DNA of 64,000 nt from Blastomussa wellsi (lineage: Eukaryota; Cnidaria; Anthozoa; Scleractinia; Plerogyridae). A program made the translations under genes and the position numbers. How positions within the stretch are numbered: position 1 is the first letter of the stretch; every line of letters begins with the position of its first letter. Shown piece after piece: positions 8,096 through 19,000 of this stretch. The notes beneath the pieces were generated by a model. The model was not told the origin of the DNA. It saw only the letters and a program-made list of their open reading frames with translations, and did not search any database. Location: contig OX393562.1 in the NCBI GenBank assembly GCA_947652115.1, positions 5,341,145 through 5,405,144 on the forward strand. The letters run 5' to 3'.

Positions 8096-10850
8096 TCACT
8101 TCCGTGTCAAACAGTTCTGCAAAGTCTTCTTCTGTGAGTGAGGTTTCACCCCACACCCCACAACACTCTTTTTTCCCATATGCTTTTGTGTGGATCCCGT
8201 CTTCCGCAATCCAGCGTTTTGAATCAAACGCGCACAGTGAAATCTTGTTCACGTGCATGCCCCAGATTTCATGCCCTTCGCTCCGCAGAATGTTCATGCC
8301 GTGTCTCATCTGTTTCTTCTCGCCAAAAATCATTTCGCGGTAATGCTCGTGCTTGATTTTTTTCTTGACGACGCACTTTTTCACCCCCTTTGCCTTTTTT
8401 ATATTTTTTTCGTCCCCTCGGAGGATGGAATACATTTTTGACCTGAGACAGATGACTTCGTCAATTGGCACCCCCGCGCATTCATCTTTCATTTTGCCCA
8501 GGACCTTTTTGTTGACGTTTGAGTGCAGCGGGTGCTCCTTCGGGTAATCACTCAAGTCATACAATGATTTGTTTCGTGCAACGTCTTTGTACACGTCTTC
8601 TGTTTCGATCTCGAGCAGAAGGCTGTCCGTGTCTGTGTACAAAAGTTCACATTTTGGTCCGTACTGCTTTTTCAGGTGGTTGTAGAAAAAGTCGTACATG
8701 AGGATCTTGCTGTTGTCCAGGATCGTCATGCCCGTGTACACCGGTTTGTTCAGCAGAATTTTTCCTTTGTGCATGTGTATGCCCGCGATATCATTTGTGA
8801 ATTCTACAAACCTTGAGAACAGGGGGCTGGCAACCAGTTTTCTTATTTTGTTATCTTCATCACCGCGCACGATTTTGATGTCCGTGCGCTTCCGCAGGTT
8901 CTCCATCGTTTTCCCGAACACCGAGTTGTTCATCAGCTTGTAGAAGTTCTTTTCAAAGTCGCTTTTTGCTTCTTTTCGGAACTCTGTGTTCATCATGATG
9001 TACGGCTCCATCCAGCGCTCTTGATCGAACTCGAGCACCTTGTGGACTTTTTTCAATTTCATGCCCTGTTTCAGATAAAACTGGAGGTTCCTGTAATGCA
9101 AAACGTAATTGTTTTTGTCTTCAAGCGTCAGCAGCAGCTTCTTGTCTTTGGGTGGTTTCAGATCAAGCTTTTCCATCAGACGATTTTGATAGTCCGACAT
9201 GTCCTCTTTTTTTACCGCCTTTTTTTCCGGTGCAAGCGGATAGCTGTTGTGCTCTTCATGCAGTTCCACCGGATATTCAAGGTCAACCTCAAGAATCCAC
9301 CCAGTTTTTGCACCCTCTTTTTTCTTTTGGATTTCTTCTTCAGTCGGCATGACACGTTTCCATTTGAAATTCCTCAATGGCAGGGGCTTGCACATGGCCC
9401 AGCCGTAAAGGTTGTTTGCATCGAGATACATGATCCAACTTTTCGGTTTGCTTTCATCGAAGCCTTCACACATTGGGTTGTTGGCTTTGGCGTGCCTCTT
9501 ACTGGCCATTGAAATCCCGCCGCGCATCCCCCTTTCCACAAACAAATGCATGTCGATGTCTGTGAAAAGCTCCAGCTCGACGCCTGTCATTTTCAAGAGC
9601 GCGTCCCAGCTCAATCCTGGTGATGTGAAATAATGCGCCGGATCAAGCTCATACTGCTTTTGACATAAGTCCCTGAAGTTTTCAAAAACATCCGCCAGCA
9701 GTGCGACATCCGTTTTCACATAGAGATCGTGATAATCTCCAAGATTTTTGCACTCAAATGTTTCCCAGACTTTCTGTGCGTGCTCATATTCAGCATCTGA
9801 AATTCCTTCGTCATTCAGTTTGCTGTAAAACTTGTCTTTTTCTGGTAGTTTTGTCTCGTCGAACCTCTGCCATGAATCCATGTACTCATAAGGATAAATA
9901 CCTTTTTGAAACAAAAGATCGCTTCCTTTTGCGATTTTTGCTGTGTTTTTCAATGCCTCTTTGGGTGTTGCTTTCACAAGTGAATCGAGGCTCCCCTGCA
10001 GAAAATTCAAGCTGTCAATGAAATGCAAACCACCCATGGAAAATGTGATGTACTTTTCCATGTTGTTGGCGATGCATTTCACTTCTTTTTCTTGCTGCGC
10101 TATCGCTTGCATCAAGTGGTGCGCATCATAACCTCTCAGATTGTGAAATACCACTGGAATTGGGAATGTTTTGGGCTTCAACTTCAGTTTGAAATTGCAC
10201 TCGTTGTGCGCGGCTCCGCGGAACTTGCCTGTCACGTGGCAGTGGTCTTTTACAGCGTCTCTGAAAACTGGTTGGATCAACGGTTTTTCACAAAATCGGC
10301 ATTTTTCTTGTTTTTCCGCCGCTTCTTTTTGTTCTTTTGCCAACTTTTTCATGCAAATGAAATCCAGCTTCTTTTGCGCAAACCAGAAACATTTTTTGTG
10401 AACCTGCCCCAAATATTCGTCTTTGTTTTTGTTCCATGCTGGCAATGAGTCTAGGAAATTTTCTTTCATCAAACTTTTGTTGCATATATGGCATTCTGTT
10501 GCGCTTTTGAAATTTTCCCAATCTTTTGGTGACATCGCAACCGGTTTTGGTTCTTCCACACTTTCTCTCAATTTTTCTTCCTCTTGCACGATGTCGTTCA
10601 GAAAGTTCCCCACCGCATTTTTTCCCCTCCAGACTTTTGTGTTCATGATTTTTCCATCACTTCTAACACTCATCCAGGCGTACCCGCACGCTTCGTGCCA
10701 TTCAGTTTTTTCTGTGAAACTTTTTTCTTTGCTCTCTGGCCCTCGCTCGCATGTCGAGATTTTTTTCACAAGTGCCTCAAAATCAGCATAAATCACGAAC
10801 GGGGCCTTCATCTGTTTGTGGAAATTCTGGAATGAAAGCTTGTTTTTTTC
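8058..10850 (-). CDS. Protein-primed family B DNA polymerase, exonuclease and polymerase domains
   Basis: This is the catalytic part of the element's replicase; the same frame stays open to 10919. Motifs, numbered from that 10919 start: Exo I D46/E48 (YADFEAL); a Cys-rich/DHCH insert (C142, C146, C207, C210, 225-228) with GKFRGAAHNECN, resembling endonuclease VII-like zinc modules; Exo II around N260/D265 (FHNLRGYDAH); Exo III around Y396/D404; motif A D500 (YLDANNLYG); motif B (KLMNNSVFGK, 661-670); and motif C (YTDTDS, D763/D765). All catalytic residues are present. Protein priming is inferred from the family. The frame is separated from the upstream part by one base at the T7 run 10843-10849 (A7 on the coding strand). 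Confidence 0.93.
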   Translation of the reverse strand, partial: EKNKLSFQNFHKQMKAPFVIYADFEALVKKISTCERGPESKEKSFTEKTEWHEACGYAWMSVRSDGKIMNTKVWRGKNAVGNFLNDIVQEEEKLRESVEEPKPVAMSPKDWENFKSATECHICNKSLMKENFLDSLPAWNKNKDEYLGQVHKKCFWFAQKKLDFICMKKLAKEQKEAAEKQEKCRFCEKPLIQPVFRDAVKDHCHVTGKFRGAAHNECNFKLKLKPKTFPIPVVFHNLRGYDAHHLMQAIAQQEKEVKCIANNMEKYITFSMGGLHFIDSLNFLQGSLDSLVKATPKEALKNTAKIAKGSDLLFQKGIYPYEYMDSWQRFDETKLPEKDKFYSKLNDEGISDAEYEHAQKVWETFECKNLGDYHDLYVKTDVALLADVFENFRDLCQKQYELDPAHYFTSPGLSWDALLKMTGVELELFTDIDMHLFVERGMRGGISMASKRHAKANNPMCEGFDESKPKSWIMYLDANNLYGWAMCKPLPLRNFKWKRVMPTEEEIQKKKEGAKTGWILEVDLEYPVELHEEHNSYPLAPEKKAVKKEDMSDYQNRLMEKLDLKPPKDKKLLLTLEDKNNYVLHYRNLQFYLKQGMKLKKVHKVLEFDQERWMEPYIMMNTEFRKEAKSDFEKNFYKLMNNSVFGKTMENLRKRTDIKIVRGDEDNKIRKLVASPLFSRFVEFTNDIAGIHMHKGKILLNKPVYTGMTILDNSKILMYDFFYNHLKKQYGPKCELLYTDTDSLLLEIETEDVYKDVARNKSLYDLSDYPKEHPLHSNVNKKVLGKMKDECAGVPIDEVICLRSKMYSILRGDEKNIKKAKGVKKCVVKKKIKHEHYREMIFGEKKQMRHGMNILRSEGHEIWGMHVNKISLCAFDSKRWIAEDGIHTKAYGKKECCGVWGETSLTEEDFAELFDTEVITALGEWLEEQF

Positions 10851-11862
10851 CTTCTTCCGGCACGTCAATTCTTGTTGGTCTGCCTTCCACACCGTTACAA
10901 TACTTTTTATGCTCTTCAAGCAATTCTTCCCGTGTGTAACGTGTTAAGCACATCTCACAATAGAAAGTTTTATTGTTAATTTTTTTATCAAACAACAGAG
11001 CGTTCACACGTTTAACAAAACAGAAATGCTGAATTTCTCCTGACTCAATTAACATCAAGTTTATCCTTGGCACGTTCTTTTTGTCACTTATCCTATGGAC
11101 AATCACTTTGTCGTTTTCCCAGCCAAAGACGTTTATTGCAAGTTTTTGGTTCTGCTTTTCAAGCTTGTCAATTTGTTTCAACGGTGTGGGGAAATCGATG
11201 CCCGCCCAGTTTACTCCATCTTCGACTGGATATTTGCTTGTTCTTTGTGCGTCTTTTGTTGCTGGGAAAAGTGCTGCTCTGATTGACCACTTCAAACATT
11301 CGTTGTCTTTGTTTTTCACGTTCACAACTGCTTTCTTTGCCGCAAGTTTTGCTGGGAGTGGAAGCCATGTCCCCGCTCGCAACGGTTCATATCTCGCGGT
11401 ATTCACATACGCGACCTTTACTTCATCAAAATCCCATCCTGATCCATTCGCTGACCAATTCTCGATTTCTACGTTGGCCTGGTTAATAAATTCTTCGTAC
11501 TTTTGTGAAATTTTTTCTTCATCATTTTTGTCTTTCTTTAAGAAAACAAACGGGTCTTCATTTTTGAAATAAACTTCTTTTTCCACCGTTTCCTTGTTGC
11601 CTTCTCCATCCTCAATTTCTCGTGAAAACTTGACTCTCATTCCGAAACCCACTTTCACGTTTTTCAGTGAAACAATTTCATTTTTCACCACATTTGTGAA
11701 CTTTTCTTTATAAAAATTTGCAAAAGTGCGGAGATCTTTGTTGTTTGGGTCATTTTCTCTGAATAACATCCACCAGACGCGGAGCCATTCTCGGTAATTC
11801 GTTTGTGAAATATCGAAACGTCCATAAGGCAATCCGTTTGGAGCGACGTTTGCTGCGGCCAT
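10783..11862 (-). CDS. N-terminal part of the family B polymerase gene, frame-broken
   Basis: It starts at the ATG at 11862 and is 359 residues long. The last about 20 residues, past the homopolymer at 10843-10849, are out-of-frame tail. The N-terminal region is mixed alpha/beta with basic clusters and ends in a C2HC-type finger (FYCEMC then EEHKKYC, about residues 303-325) just before the exonuclease domain of the next frame. In Polinton polymerases such an N-terminal extension is part of the same polypeptide, so this and 8058-10850 are one gene of roughly 1,270 codons. A single extra base explains the break. Confidence 0.85.
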   Translation of the reverse strand: MAAANVAPNGLPYGRFDISQTNYREWLRVWWMLFRENDPNNKDLRTFANFYKEKFTNVVKNEIVSLKNVKVGFGMRVKFSREIEDGEGNKETVEKEVYFKNEDPFVFLKKDKNDEEKISQKYEEFINQANVEIENWSANGSGWDFDEVKVAYVNTARYEPLRAGTWLPLPAKLAAKKAVVNVKNKDNECLKWSIRAALFPATKDAQRTSKYPVEDGVNWAGIDFPTPLKQIDKLEKQNQKLAINVFGWENDKVIVHRISDKKNVPRINLMLIESGEIQHFCFVKRVNALLFDKKINNKTFYCEMCLTRYTREELLEEHKKYCNGVEGRPTRIDVPEEGKKQAFIPEFPQTDEGPVRDLC

Positions 11863-11930
11863 TTTGTTTCCTATACTTTGTCAACATTTCTTCAAATGAA
11901 AAATAATTCTAGCGCAAATAATTTTTCAAG

Positions 11931-12059
11931 ATGGCATCCTCTTGTTTGATGGTTTCCCCGCTCCCATTGTTTGTTTCTTTTTTGAAATATTTTTTGCTTT
12001 TTGTTTGGTGTGTGCTGTCTGGTGGAATTTTCCTGTTTTTGTGGTTTGGATTTGCTTGA
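11931..12059 (+). CDS. Possible 42-residue hydrophobic protein near the element end
   Basis: This short frame from the ATG at 11931 to TGA at 12057-12059 encodes a very hydrophobic protein: a short polar start, one long membrane segment of about 30 residues rich in Phe, Leu, Val and Trp, and a single Lys at position 19. It runs outward, divergent from the polymerase (69 bases between starts). Hydrophobic bias can arise from T-rich DNA, so coding is uncertain. Confidence 0.3.
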   Translation: MASSCLMVSPLPLFVSFLKYFLLFVWCVLSGGIFLFLWFGFA

Positions 12060-12086
12060 TTTGCTTGAGAAATTGTTCTCAGGGGC

Positions 12087-12258
12087 ACACACATATAAAC
12101 TACTGGTTCTGGGCGCAACCAATAGCTGTAAGGGTTAAAAATTAAAATAAACCCTCCCACGGGTGAAAGTTGAAAACTTTTACCCGTGGGAGGGTTTATT
12201 TTAATTTTTAACCCTTACAGCTATTGGTTGCGCCAGAACCAGTAGTTTATATGTGTGT
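12087..12258. repeat. 172-bp near-perfect palindrome at Polinton/array junction
   Basis: The left arm is 12087-12171 and the right arm 12175-12258, with a three-base centre (12172-12174). The arms differ by one extra G in the left arm and one A/G change near the centre. The right arm ends exactly where the satellite array begins. It could be two copies of a Polinton terminal inverted repeat joined head to head, a fold-back element, or a chimeric-assembly artefact. As RNA or single-stranded DNA it would form an 85-bp hairpin. Confidence 0.9.
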
Positions 12259-14703
12259 ACAACAACAACTTGCAATTGCGATTAGTTGGTCTCTGAGATA
12301 AACATGGTTTAGTGAAGTAAGCTTTACCGGCACTGCAAATTCAAGATACAATGCAAGGTATCACCAAGTTTAACTGAAAAAGCTGAGGCAGTGAGTTCGA
12401 GATCACGCCGGAAATCAACATTACATGCACTTGGTGGAGTTTTGTGATGTGCGACTATTTTTATCTTTGGCTGGCATGACTCCGTTAAGGTTTGAATGTA
12501 AGAAAGTCGATCGCTGACAGATTATTAAGTGATCATATTACTTGCCTCTCGATCCTTAGCTTCCCATTTCCTCCGTGAACAGCTACCAAAACAAAGTCCG
12601 CAATGTCTTCTTTCCAGGACTGAACGGGAGATAGTGCATAATAACCATCTCCAGAATCACGTGGCAGTCACCCTGTAACGCAATTGTGACAAGTTACGGT
12701 AGCGCGCAAATTCTTCTTTGAAAGAATGGAGAAAGGGCTACTTTATTTATCTTAATAACTGAATATTTCACTTTCTTTAGCCTAAATTTATTTTCAAGTT
12801 GATTTGGCGTGTTACAATTTGGCACTTACACCATAATCAGCCGTAACACTGAAACAATCGTCTCATGACCGAGTGCAACCGTTTCAGTATGAAAGAATAT
12901 TATGGGATGTCGCTGAGTCAGTTCAACACGGCGAGGTCAACAGCGACTAGTTACACAATTCATACTAAGTCTACAAGCAATTCTTCAATTCCAAACTTCC
13001 CGCTGGCCAATCTTTGGAAGGTCGGCCACAACTCACGCCAGTATATACGCTTTAGCTAAGAATGCTTGTAGACCTAGCTTCGCGCCTGGCTCTGTGTTTA
13101 CCCCAATCACTAAGTTTTACCGCCAGCGTCGATAAACGCTCTCAGCGATCTCGGGGCAACAACGTATCTCGGTTCTTTGAGATAAGCTAAAGACTTGCGT
13201 GTTTCCAGACTTAATGATGTCCTTCTAACAACCAGGCGGGCACAAGCATCTTAGTGAATATGTAAGCCAGTCTTCTGGCAAAAACAATTCCGAGCTGAAG
13301 GCTCGTTGGAAGGAGAGCGCCACTGACACTTTGCGCGCCAAAATAGTACGTCACAATGCTCTTTCTCTTTACGTCTATATACTCCACTGCGGGAAAACAG
13401 GTACACTAGGGGACGACAGATTGTCACCAGCTTTGGGATTGGAAAACTCCTTCCGGTTGCACGCCAATTTCATTTTTGCGCTTTGGTTCCACCAGTTTCA
13501 GAAAACTTGATCACCCTCGCCTATAGTCACAATCATTATTTTCCTTCCCCATAACAACCTTTTTTCAACTATATTTTGCCTCACAACTGTGTTCGTTTCG
13601 GTGCACTTTCTACTGGCCATGGCTTACTCGGCCTATAGAAAACATCATCCAAACTGGAAATTCTTTCCATGGAACAGCCTGGAATGGTGCAGGGAAATTT
13701 TCCTCCCAGCCTTTCGCTCAAATTTCTCAATCGCCCTGACTCACTCGGATACGGGTTTCGTGGGAGGCACGATTTCCTCTTTCAGATTCTCAGTACGATC
13801 GAACGGGTGCCTCTGTTGGTCCAAGGTGAAGAAGTCAGAAGTGAAACAAAGGCTAACGCTTATCACGGTCGCCGCCGCGTTAGGGCGTTCAAAACGAAAA
13901 TAAAAACTAAATTACCAGTTCATATTTATACTTTTCAAGTATCTGTAATTAAAAAAAATTTAACTGCTTTTAAAACACTTTTAAGAACCTTTCAAAAAAT
14001 TCGTTTAACTATTTCTACATGGGGAATACGTCTATTATCCATGTATTCTAGCTTTGCATGCCTGAAACTAGATGACTTAAGTTGTTGTTTCAATTTAAAG
14101 GCCACAACGAAAGTGCCGCTTTTGGCTGAGTACGTTATCGCATATCAAATGAGAGTGTAATACAAGTTACAAAAGGACTCCAAACGAACAATAGATCGAC
14201 CTGTGAAATGCACGAACTGTTAAGTTGAACAAAACGTTTTTGCAAGTATTCATCAGTTTGCGTATTCAAATTTGGACGACGTTTCTTGCAGTAAAACATT
14301 TCGTAGATTGAGCATAAACACTGAAATTTCCATGACGCTTTCTATCTCAAAAAGTGAAAATCGTCTGATTAATATTAGCAGCCCATAAATCAATCCCATA
14401 TATCATCCTCGACGGGTGTTTCTCATTGCTGGATAGTCCATAACACAAAATCGTATGAAGTCACTCATTACCGGCGTTACGGGACAAAAATGTTGCGCTC
14501 TACGCTAAGATTCGAGGCTTTAGTAAAGTGGAGTTGACAGTCTTGAAATAGGTTTCACTGTCGGCGAAAAAATGCTGCATTTCCAATCCCAAACGCACTT
14601 TAACTGAGCTCACAATCCGACTTGATCAGTTGACTTCCGGCGGAAATAAATTATTGCCAACTTTTCAAAACCAAATTTTTTTGCTAGCAACCCAAGGGAT
14701 TTC

Positions 14704-14868
14704 AGAGTTGGCCGAGTGGAATCGTGGGCGCACCGTTGATTCTGCTTGGTCAACTCGGAGTCGCGGGTTCAAATCTGCCTGCACAGGGGTATCCTTATAT
14801 GGCTTGGGGGCCGGATAGCCCCTCCCCCCGTGTGGATTTGATACTGCGACCCCTGAGTCCGTTTTTTT
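14704..14868 (+). ncRNA. tRNA-like Pol III locus, unit 1
   Basis: An A-box match (TGGCCGAGTGG) lies at about 14709-14719 and a B-box match (GGTTCAAATCT) at about 14766-14776. A strong hairpin follows: GGGGTATCC pairs with GGATAGCCCC around an inner GGCT stem. The locus ends in a T7 run at 14862-14868, a typical Pol III terminator. A D-stem-like GCC/GGC pairing is present, but acceptor and T stems do not pair, so it is not a working tRNA. An ATTT/TTTA-rich tail directly downstream also suits a tRNA-derived SINE. Both readings imply a Pol III transcript of about 165 nt; expression is not shown. Confidence 0.6.
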
Positions 14869-14974
14869 ATTTTGAAGTTTATCTATTTATTTATTTATTG
14901 ATTGATTTTCGCATTAAGGACCAAAGAAAAAGCGCGCGCATGTGCAGCACGCAAACCTTGTTATTGGACACCTT

Positions 14975-15179
14975 ATAAAAATCGTCTCCAGTAGTTTGTG
15001 TCTCACAAAAATCGTCTTACAAATCCAGTAATTTGTGGCTTACAAAAAATCGTCTTACAACTCCAGTAATTTGTGGCTTATTAAAATCGTCTTAAAAAAG
15101 TAATTTGTGGCTTAACAAAATCACCTTACAAATCCAGTATTTTGTGGCTTACAAAATTCGTCTTACAAATCCAGTAATC
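14975..15179 (+). repeat. Minisatellite inside the unit (about 37-bp period)
   Basis: Five to six imperfect copies of a motif of the form AAAATCGTCTTACAAATCC plus AGTAATTTGTGGCTTAC run in tandem. The block lies 107 bases after the T7 run and recurs at the same place in all nine full units (for example 18810-19014, 22564-22768 and 45219-45423). Confidence 0.85.
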
Positions 15180-16091
15180 ACTCGATCGTATGATTACAGA
15201 CTGAATTGGACTCCACTCAGTCCTGTTACCATTACGCAATATACTGGGATTGGAAAAGATTGGAAGTGCGCGGGAAATGAATCAGCACCTAGTTGTCAAC
15301 CTCACGCATAGAGATTGGCCGGACTGAAAAATAAACGTGCGTAACAATTGACGACAAGGAATGCCTATGATTATAATAAGAACGACAATTGGTGATTTTC
15401 ACGTCACGCAAGTATCACGCAAGTTTCACGCACGTAAGACATAAAATGGCTTACCATTCAATAAATTGGGTCAAGAAATTGAAATATCATGGCAGAGCAA
15501 TAAATAAAGAACTTGGCAAAGTTTAGGGGATGTACGATATTCCGAACTCGAGTCATTCGGCAAAGTGTTTCACTGAAAATTATAGTGTTTAGTATGGAGA
15601 CGCCATATGCATGTTTGAGCCCCTCTGAGCAACTCCAACATGGCGGCCGGAAACCAGTGAAAACATCTGGAGTTTACTTTGGCTCTCTCTAAACGTTTCT
15701 TCTCGTTGTTAAACTTCAAAACATTCGCATAGACACTTCCCTCGATATATCGGGTACTCAGAACTCGAAATGATAAGGCGAATCGATATTTTCGCGCACG
15801 TACCATGTTACCCAGAAACAATGCCGATGTCAGGCATTGTGAAAAATCTCAAATTAAAACTGTTCTATTTTCAAAACAAAGCCGTCTTCCGAGCTGAAAA
15901 CATGCCAGCAGATAATGTTTGAAAATGACTTTTACCTGAGGAAGTTGAAAACTAAAAATTTTTAATTTTAGATTTTTCTGACGTCACGTGAAAACCAAGA
16001 ATTGGACTTCAAAAGTCGAATCTCTGTTAGACCTTTTCAAAGAGGCGACTATGTTACTGGAAAATATTTGTATTGTAACAACACTGTAACA

Positions 16092-19000
16092 ACAACAACA
16101 ACTTGCAATTGCGATTAGTTGGTCTCTGAGATAAACATGGTTTAGTGAAGTAAGCTTTACCGGCACTGCAAATTCAAGACACAATGCAAGGTATCACCAA
16201 GTTTAACTGAAAAAGCTGAGGCAGTGAGTTCGAGATCACGCCGGAAATCAACATTACATGCACTTGGTGGAGTTTTGTGATGTGCGACTATTTTTATCTT
16301 TGGCTGGCATGACTCCGTTAAGGTTTGAATGTAAGAAAGTCGATCGCTGACAGATTATTAAGTGATCATATTACTTGCCTCTCGATCCTTAGCTTCCCAT
16401 TTGCTCCGTGAACAGCTACCAAAACAAAGTCCGCAATGTCTTCTTTCCAGGACTGAACGGGAGATAGTGCATAATAACCATCTCCAGAATCACGTGGCAG
16501 TCACCCTGGAACGCAATTGTGACAAGTTACGGTAGCGCGCAAATTCTTCTTTGAAAGAATGGAGAAAGGGCTACTTTATTTATCTTAATAACTGAATATT
16601 TCACTTTCTTTAGCCTAAATTTATTTTCAAGTTGATTTGGCGTGTTACAATTTGGCACTTACACCATAATCAGCCGTAACACTGAAACAATCGTCTCATG
16701 ACCGAGTGCAACCGTTTCAGTATGAAAGAATATTATGGGATGTCGCTGAGTCAGTTCAACACGGCGAGGTCAACAGCGACTAGTTACACAATTCATACTA
16801 AGTCTACAAGCAATTCTTCAATTCCAAACTTCCCGCTGGCCAATCTTTGGAAGGTCGGCCACAACTCACGCCAGTATATACGCTTTAGCTAAGAATTGCT
16901 TGTAGACCTAGCTTCGCGCCTGGCTCTGTGTTTACCCCAATCACTAAGTTTTACCGCCAGCGTCGATAAACGCTCTCAGCGATCTCGGGGCAACAACGTA
17001 TCTCGGTTCTTTGAGATAAGCTAAAGACTTGCGTGTTTCCAGACTTAATGATGTCCTTCTAACAACCAGGCGGGCACAAGCATCTTAGTGAATATGTAAG
17101 CCAGTCTTCTGGCAAAAACAATTCCGAGCTGAAGGCTCGTTGGAAGGAGAGCGCCACTGACACTTTGCGCGCCAAAATAGTACGTCACAATGCTCTTTCT
17201 CTTTACGTCTATATACTCCACTGCGGGAAAACAGGTACACTAGGGGACGACAGATTGTCACCAGCTTTGGGATTGGAAAACTCCTTCCGGTTGCACGCCA
17301 ATTTCATTTTTGCGCTTTGGTTCCACCAGTTTCAGAAAACTTGATCACCCTCGCCTATAGTCACAATCATTATTTTCCTTCCCCATAACAACCTTTTTTC
17401 AACTATATTTTGCCTCACAACTGTGTTCGTTTCGGTGCACTTTCTACTGGCCATGGCTTACTCGGCCTATAGAAAACATCATCCAAACTGGAAATTCTTT
17501 CCATGGAACAGCCTGGGATGGTGCAGGGAAATTTTCCTCCCAGCCTTTCGCTCAAATTTCTCAATCGCCCTGACTCACTCGGATACGGGTTTCGTGGGAG
17601 GCACGATTTCCTCTTTCAGATTCTCAGTACGATCGAACGGGTGCCTCTGTTGGTCCTAAGGTGAAGAAGTCAGAAGTGAAACAAAGGCTAACGCTTATCA
17701 CGGTCGCCGCCGCGTTAGGGCGTTCAAAACGAAAATAAAAACTAAATTACCAGTTCATCTTTATACTTTTCAAGTATCTGTAATTAAAAAAAATTAAACT
17801 GCTTTTAAAACACTTTTAAGAACCTTTCAAAAAAGTCGTTTAACTATTTCTACATGGCGAATACGTCTATTATCCATGTATTCTAGCTTTGCATGCCTGA
17901 AACTAGATGACTTAAGTTGTTGTTTCAATTTAAAGGCCACAACGAAAGTGCCGCTTTTGGCTGAGTACGTTATCGCATATCAAATGAGAGTGTAATACAA
18001 GTTACAAAAGGACTCCAAACGAACAATAGATCGACCTGTGAAATGCACGAACTGTTAAGTTGAACAAAACGTTTTTGCAAGTATTCATCAGTTTGCGTAT
18101 TCAAATTTGGACGACGTTTCTTGCAGTAAAACATTTCGTAGATTGAGCATAAACACTGAAATTTCCATGACGCTTTCTATCTCAAAAAGTGAAAATCGTC
18201 TGATTAATATTAGCAGCCCATAAATCAATCCCATATATCATCCTCGACGGGTGTTTCTCATTACTGGATAGTCCATAACACAAAATCGTATGAAGTCACT
18301 CATTACCGGCGTTACGGGACAAAAATGTTGCGCTCTACGCTAAGCTTCGAGGCTTTAGTAAAGTGGAGTTGACAGTCTTGAAATAGGTTTCACTGTCGGC
18401 GAAAAAATGCTGCATTTCCAATCCCAAACGCACTTTAACTGAGCTCACAATCCGACTCGATCAGTTGACTTCCGGCGGAAATAAATTATTGCCAACTTTT
18501 CAAAACCAAATTTTTTTGCTAGCAACCCAAGGGATTTCAGAGTTGGCCGAGTGGAATCGTGGGCGCACCGTTGATTCTGCTTGGTCAACTCGGAGTCGCG
18601 GGTTCAAATCTGCCTGCACAGGGGTATCCTTATATGGCTTGGAAGCCGGATAGCCCCTCCCCCCGTGTGGATTTGATACTGCGACCCCTGAGTCCGTTTT
18701 TTTATTTTGAATTTTATCTATTTATTTATTTATTGATTGATTTTCGTATTAAGGACCAAAGAAAAAGCGCGCGCATGTGCAGCACGCAAACCTTGTTATT
18801 GGACACCTTATAAAAATCGTCTCCAGTAGTTTGTGTCTCACAAAAATCGTCTTACAAATCCAGTAATTTGTGGCTTACAAAAAATCGTCTTACAACTCCA
18901 GTAATTTGTGGCTTATTAAAATCGTCTTAAAAAAGTAATTTGTGGCTTAACAAAATCACCTTACAAATCCAGTATTTTGTGGCTTACAAAATTCGTCTTA

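Larger units (their letters stand above)
1..12086. mobile_element. Polinton/adintovirus-like integrated DNA element (left end outside window)
   Basis: The block combines a protein-primed family B DNA polymerase, a retroviral-type DDE integrase, an A32/FtsK-like ATPase and a candidate double-jelly-roll capsid protein. That combination defines Polintons (Mavericks) and the related adintoviruses. Penton and adenain-type protease genes, usual partners, are not visible and may lie to the left. Genes are dense, intron-free and often less than 60 bases apart, unlike the rest of the window. At least three genes have frame breaks, so this copy is probably an ageing endogenous copy, or the assembly has indel errors. 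The right limit is placed at the start of a palindrome; the true terminus could lie inside it. Confidence 0.93.
12259..16091. repeat. Array unit 1 (A type, most diverged)
   Basis: This 3833-bp unit begins abruptly at the palindrome arm. It has private differences from all the others, including a one-base loss near 13060, TTTAAC for TTAAAC near 13960 and a loss near 15275 where other units have GGTTAAAAATG. Confidence 0.95.

Noticed and set aside
12865..13059. 64-codon frame conserved in all ten array units
   Set aside because: Its conservation follows from overall unit homogeneity. Composition is low-complexity Ser/Thr/Asn and no domain or promoter is seen.
13589..13903. 104-codon and overlapping 97-codon frames in each unit
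   Set aside because: The two frames overlap in different phases, and the 104-codon frame is closed by a one-base insertion in unit 2 (near 17657). No sign of coding constraint.
14704..14790. A true tRNA-Leu or tRNA-Ser gene
   Set aside because: A and B boxes match, but acceptor and T stems do not pair and no proper anticodon arm forms.
15570..15821. Recurrent 83-codon minus-strand frame near the unit end
   Set aside because: The same stretch also has open plus-strand and other minus-strand frames in some units, depending on single substitutions. This is typical of non-coding repeats.
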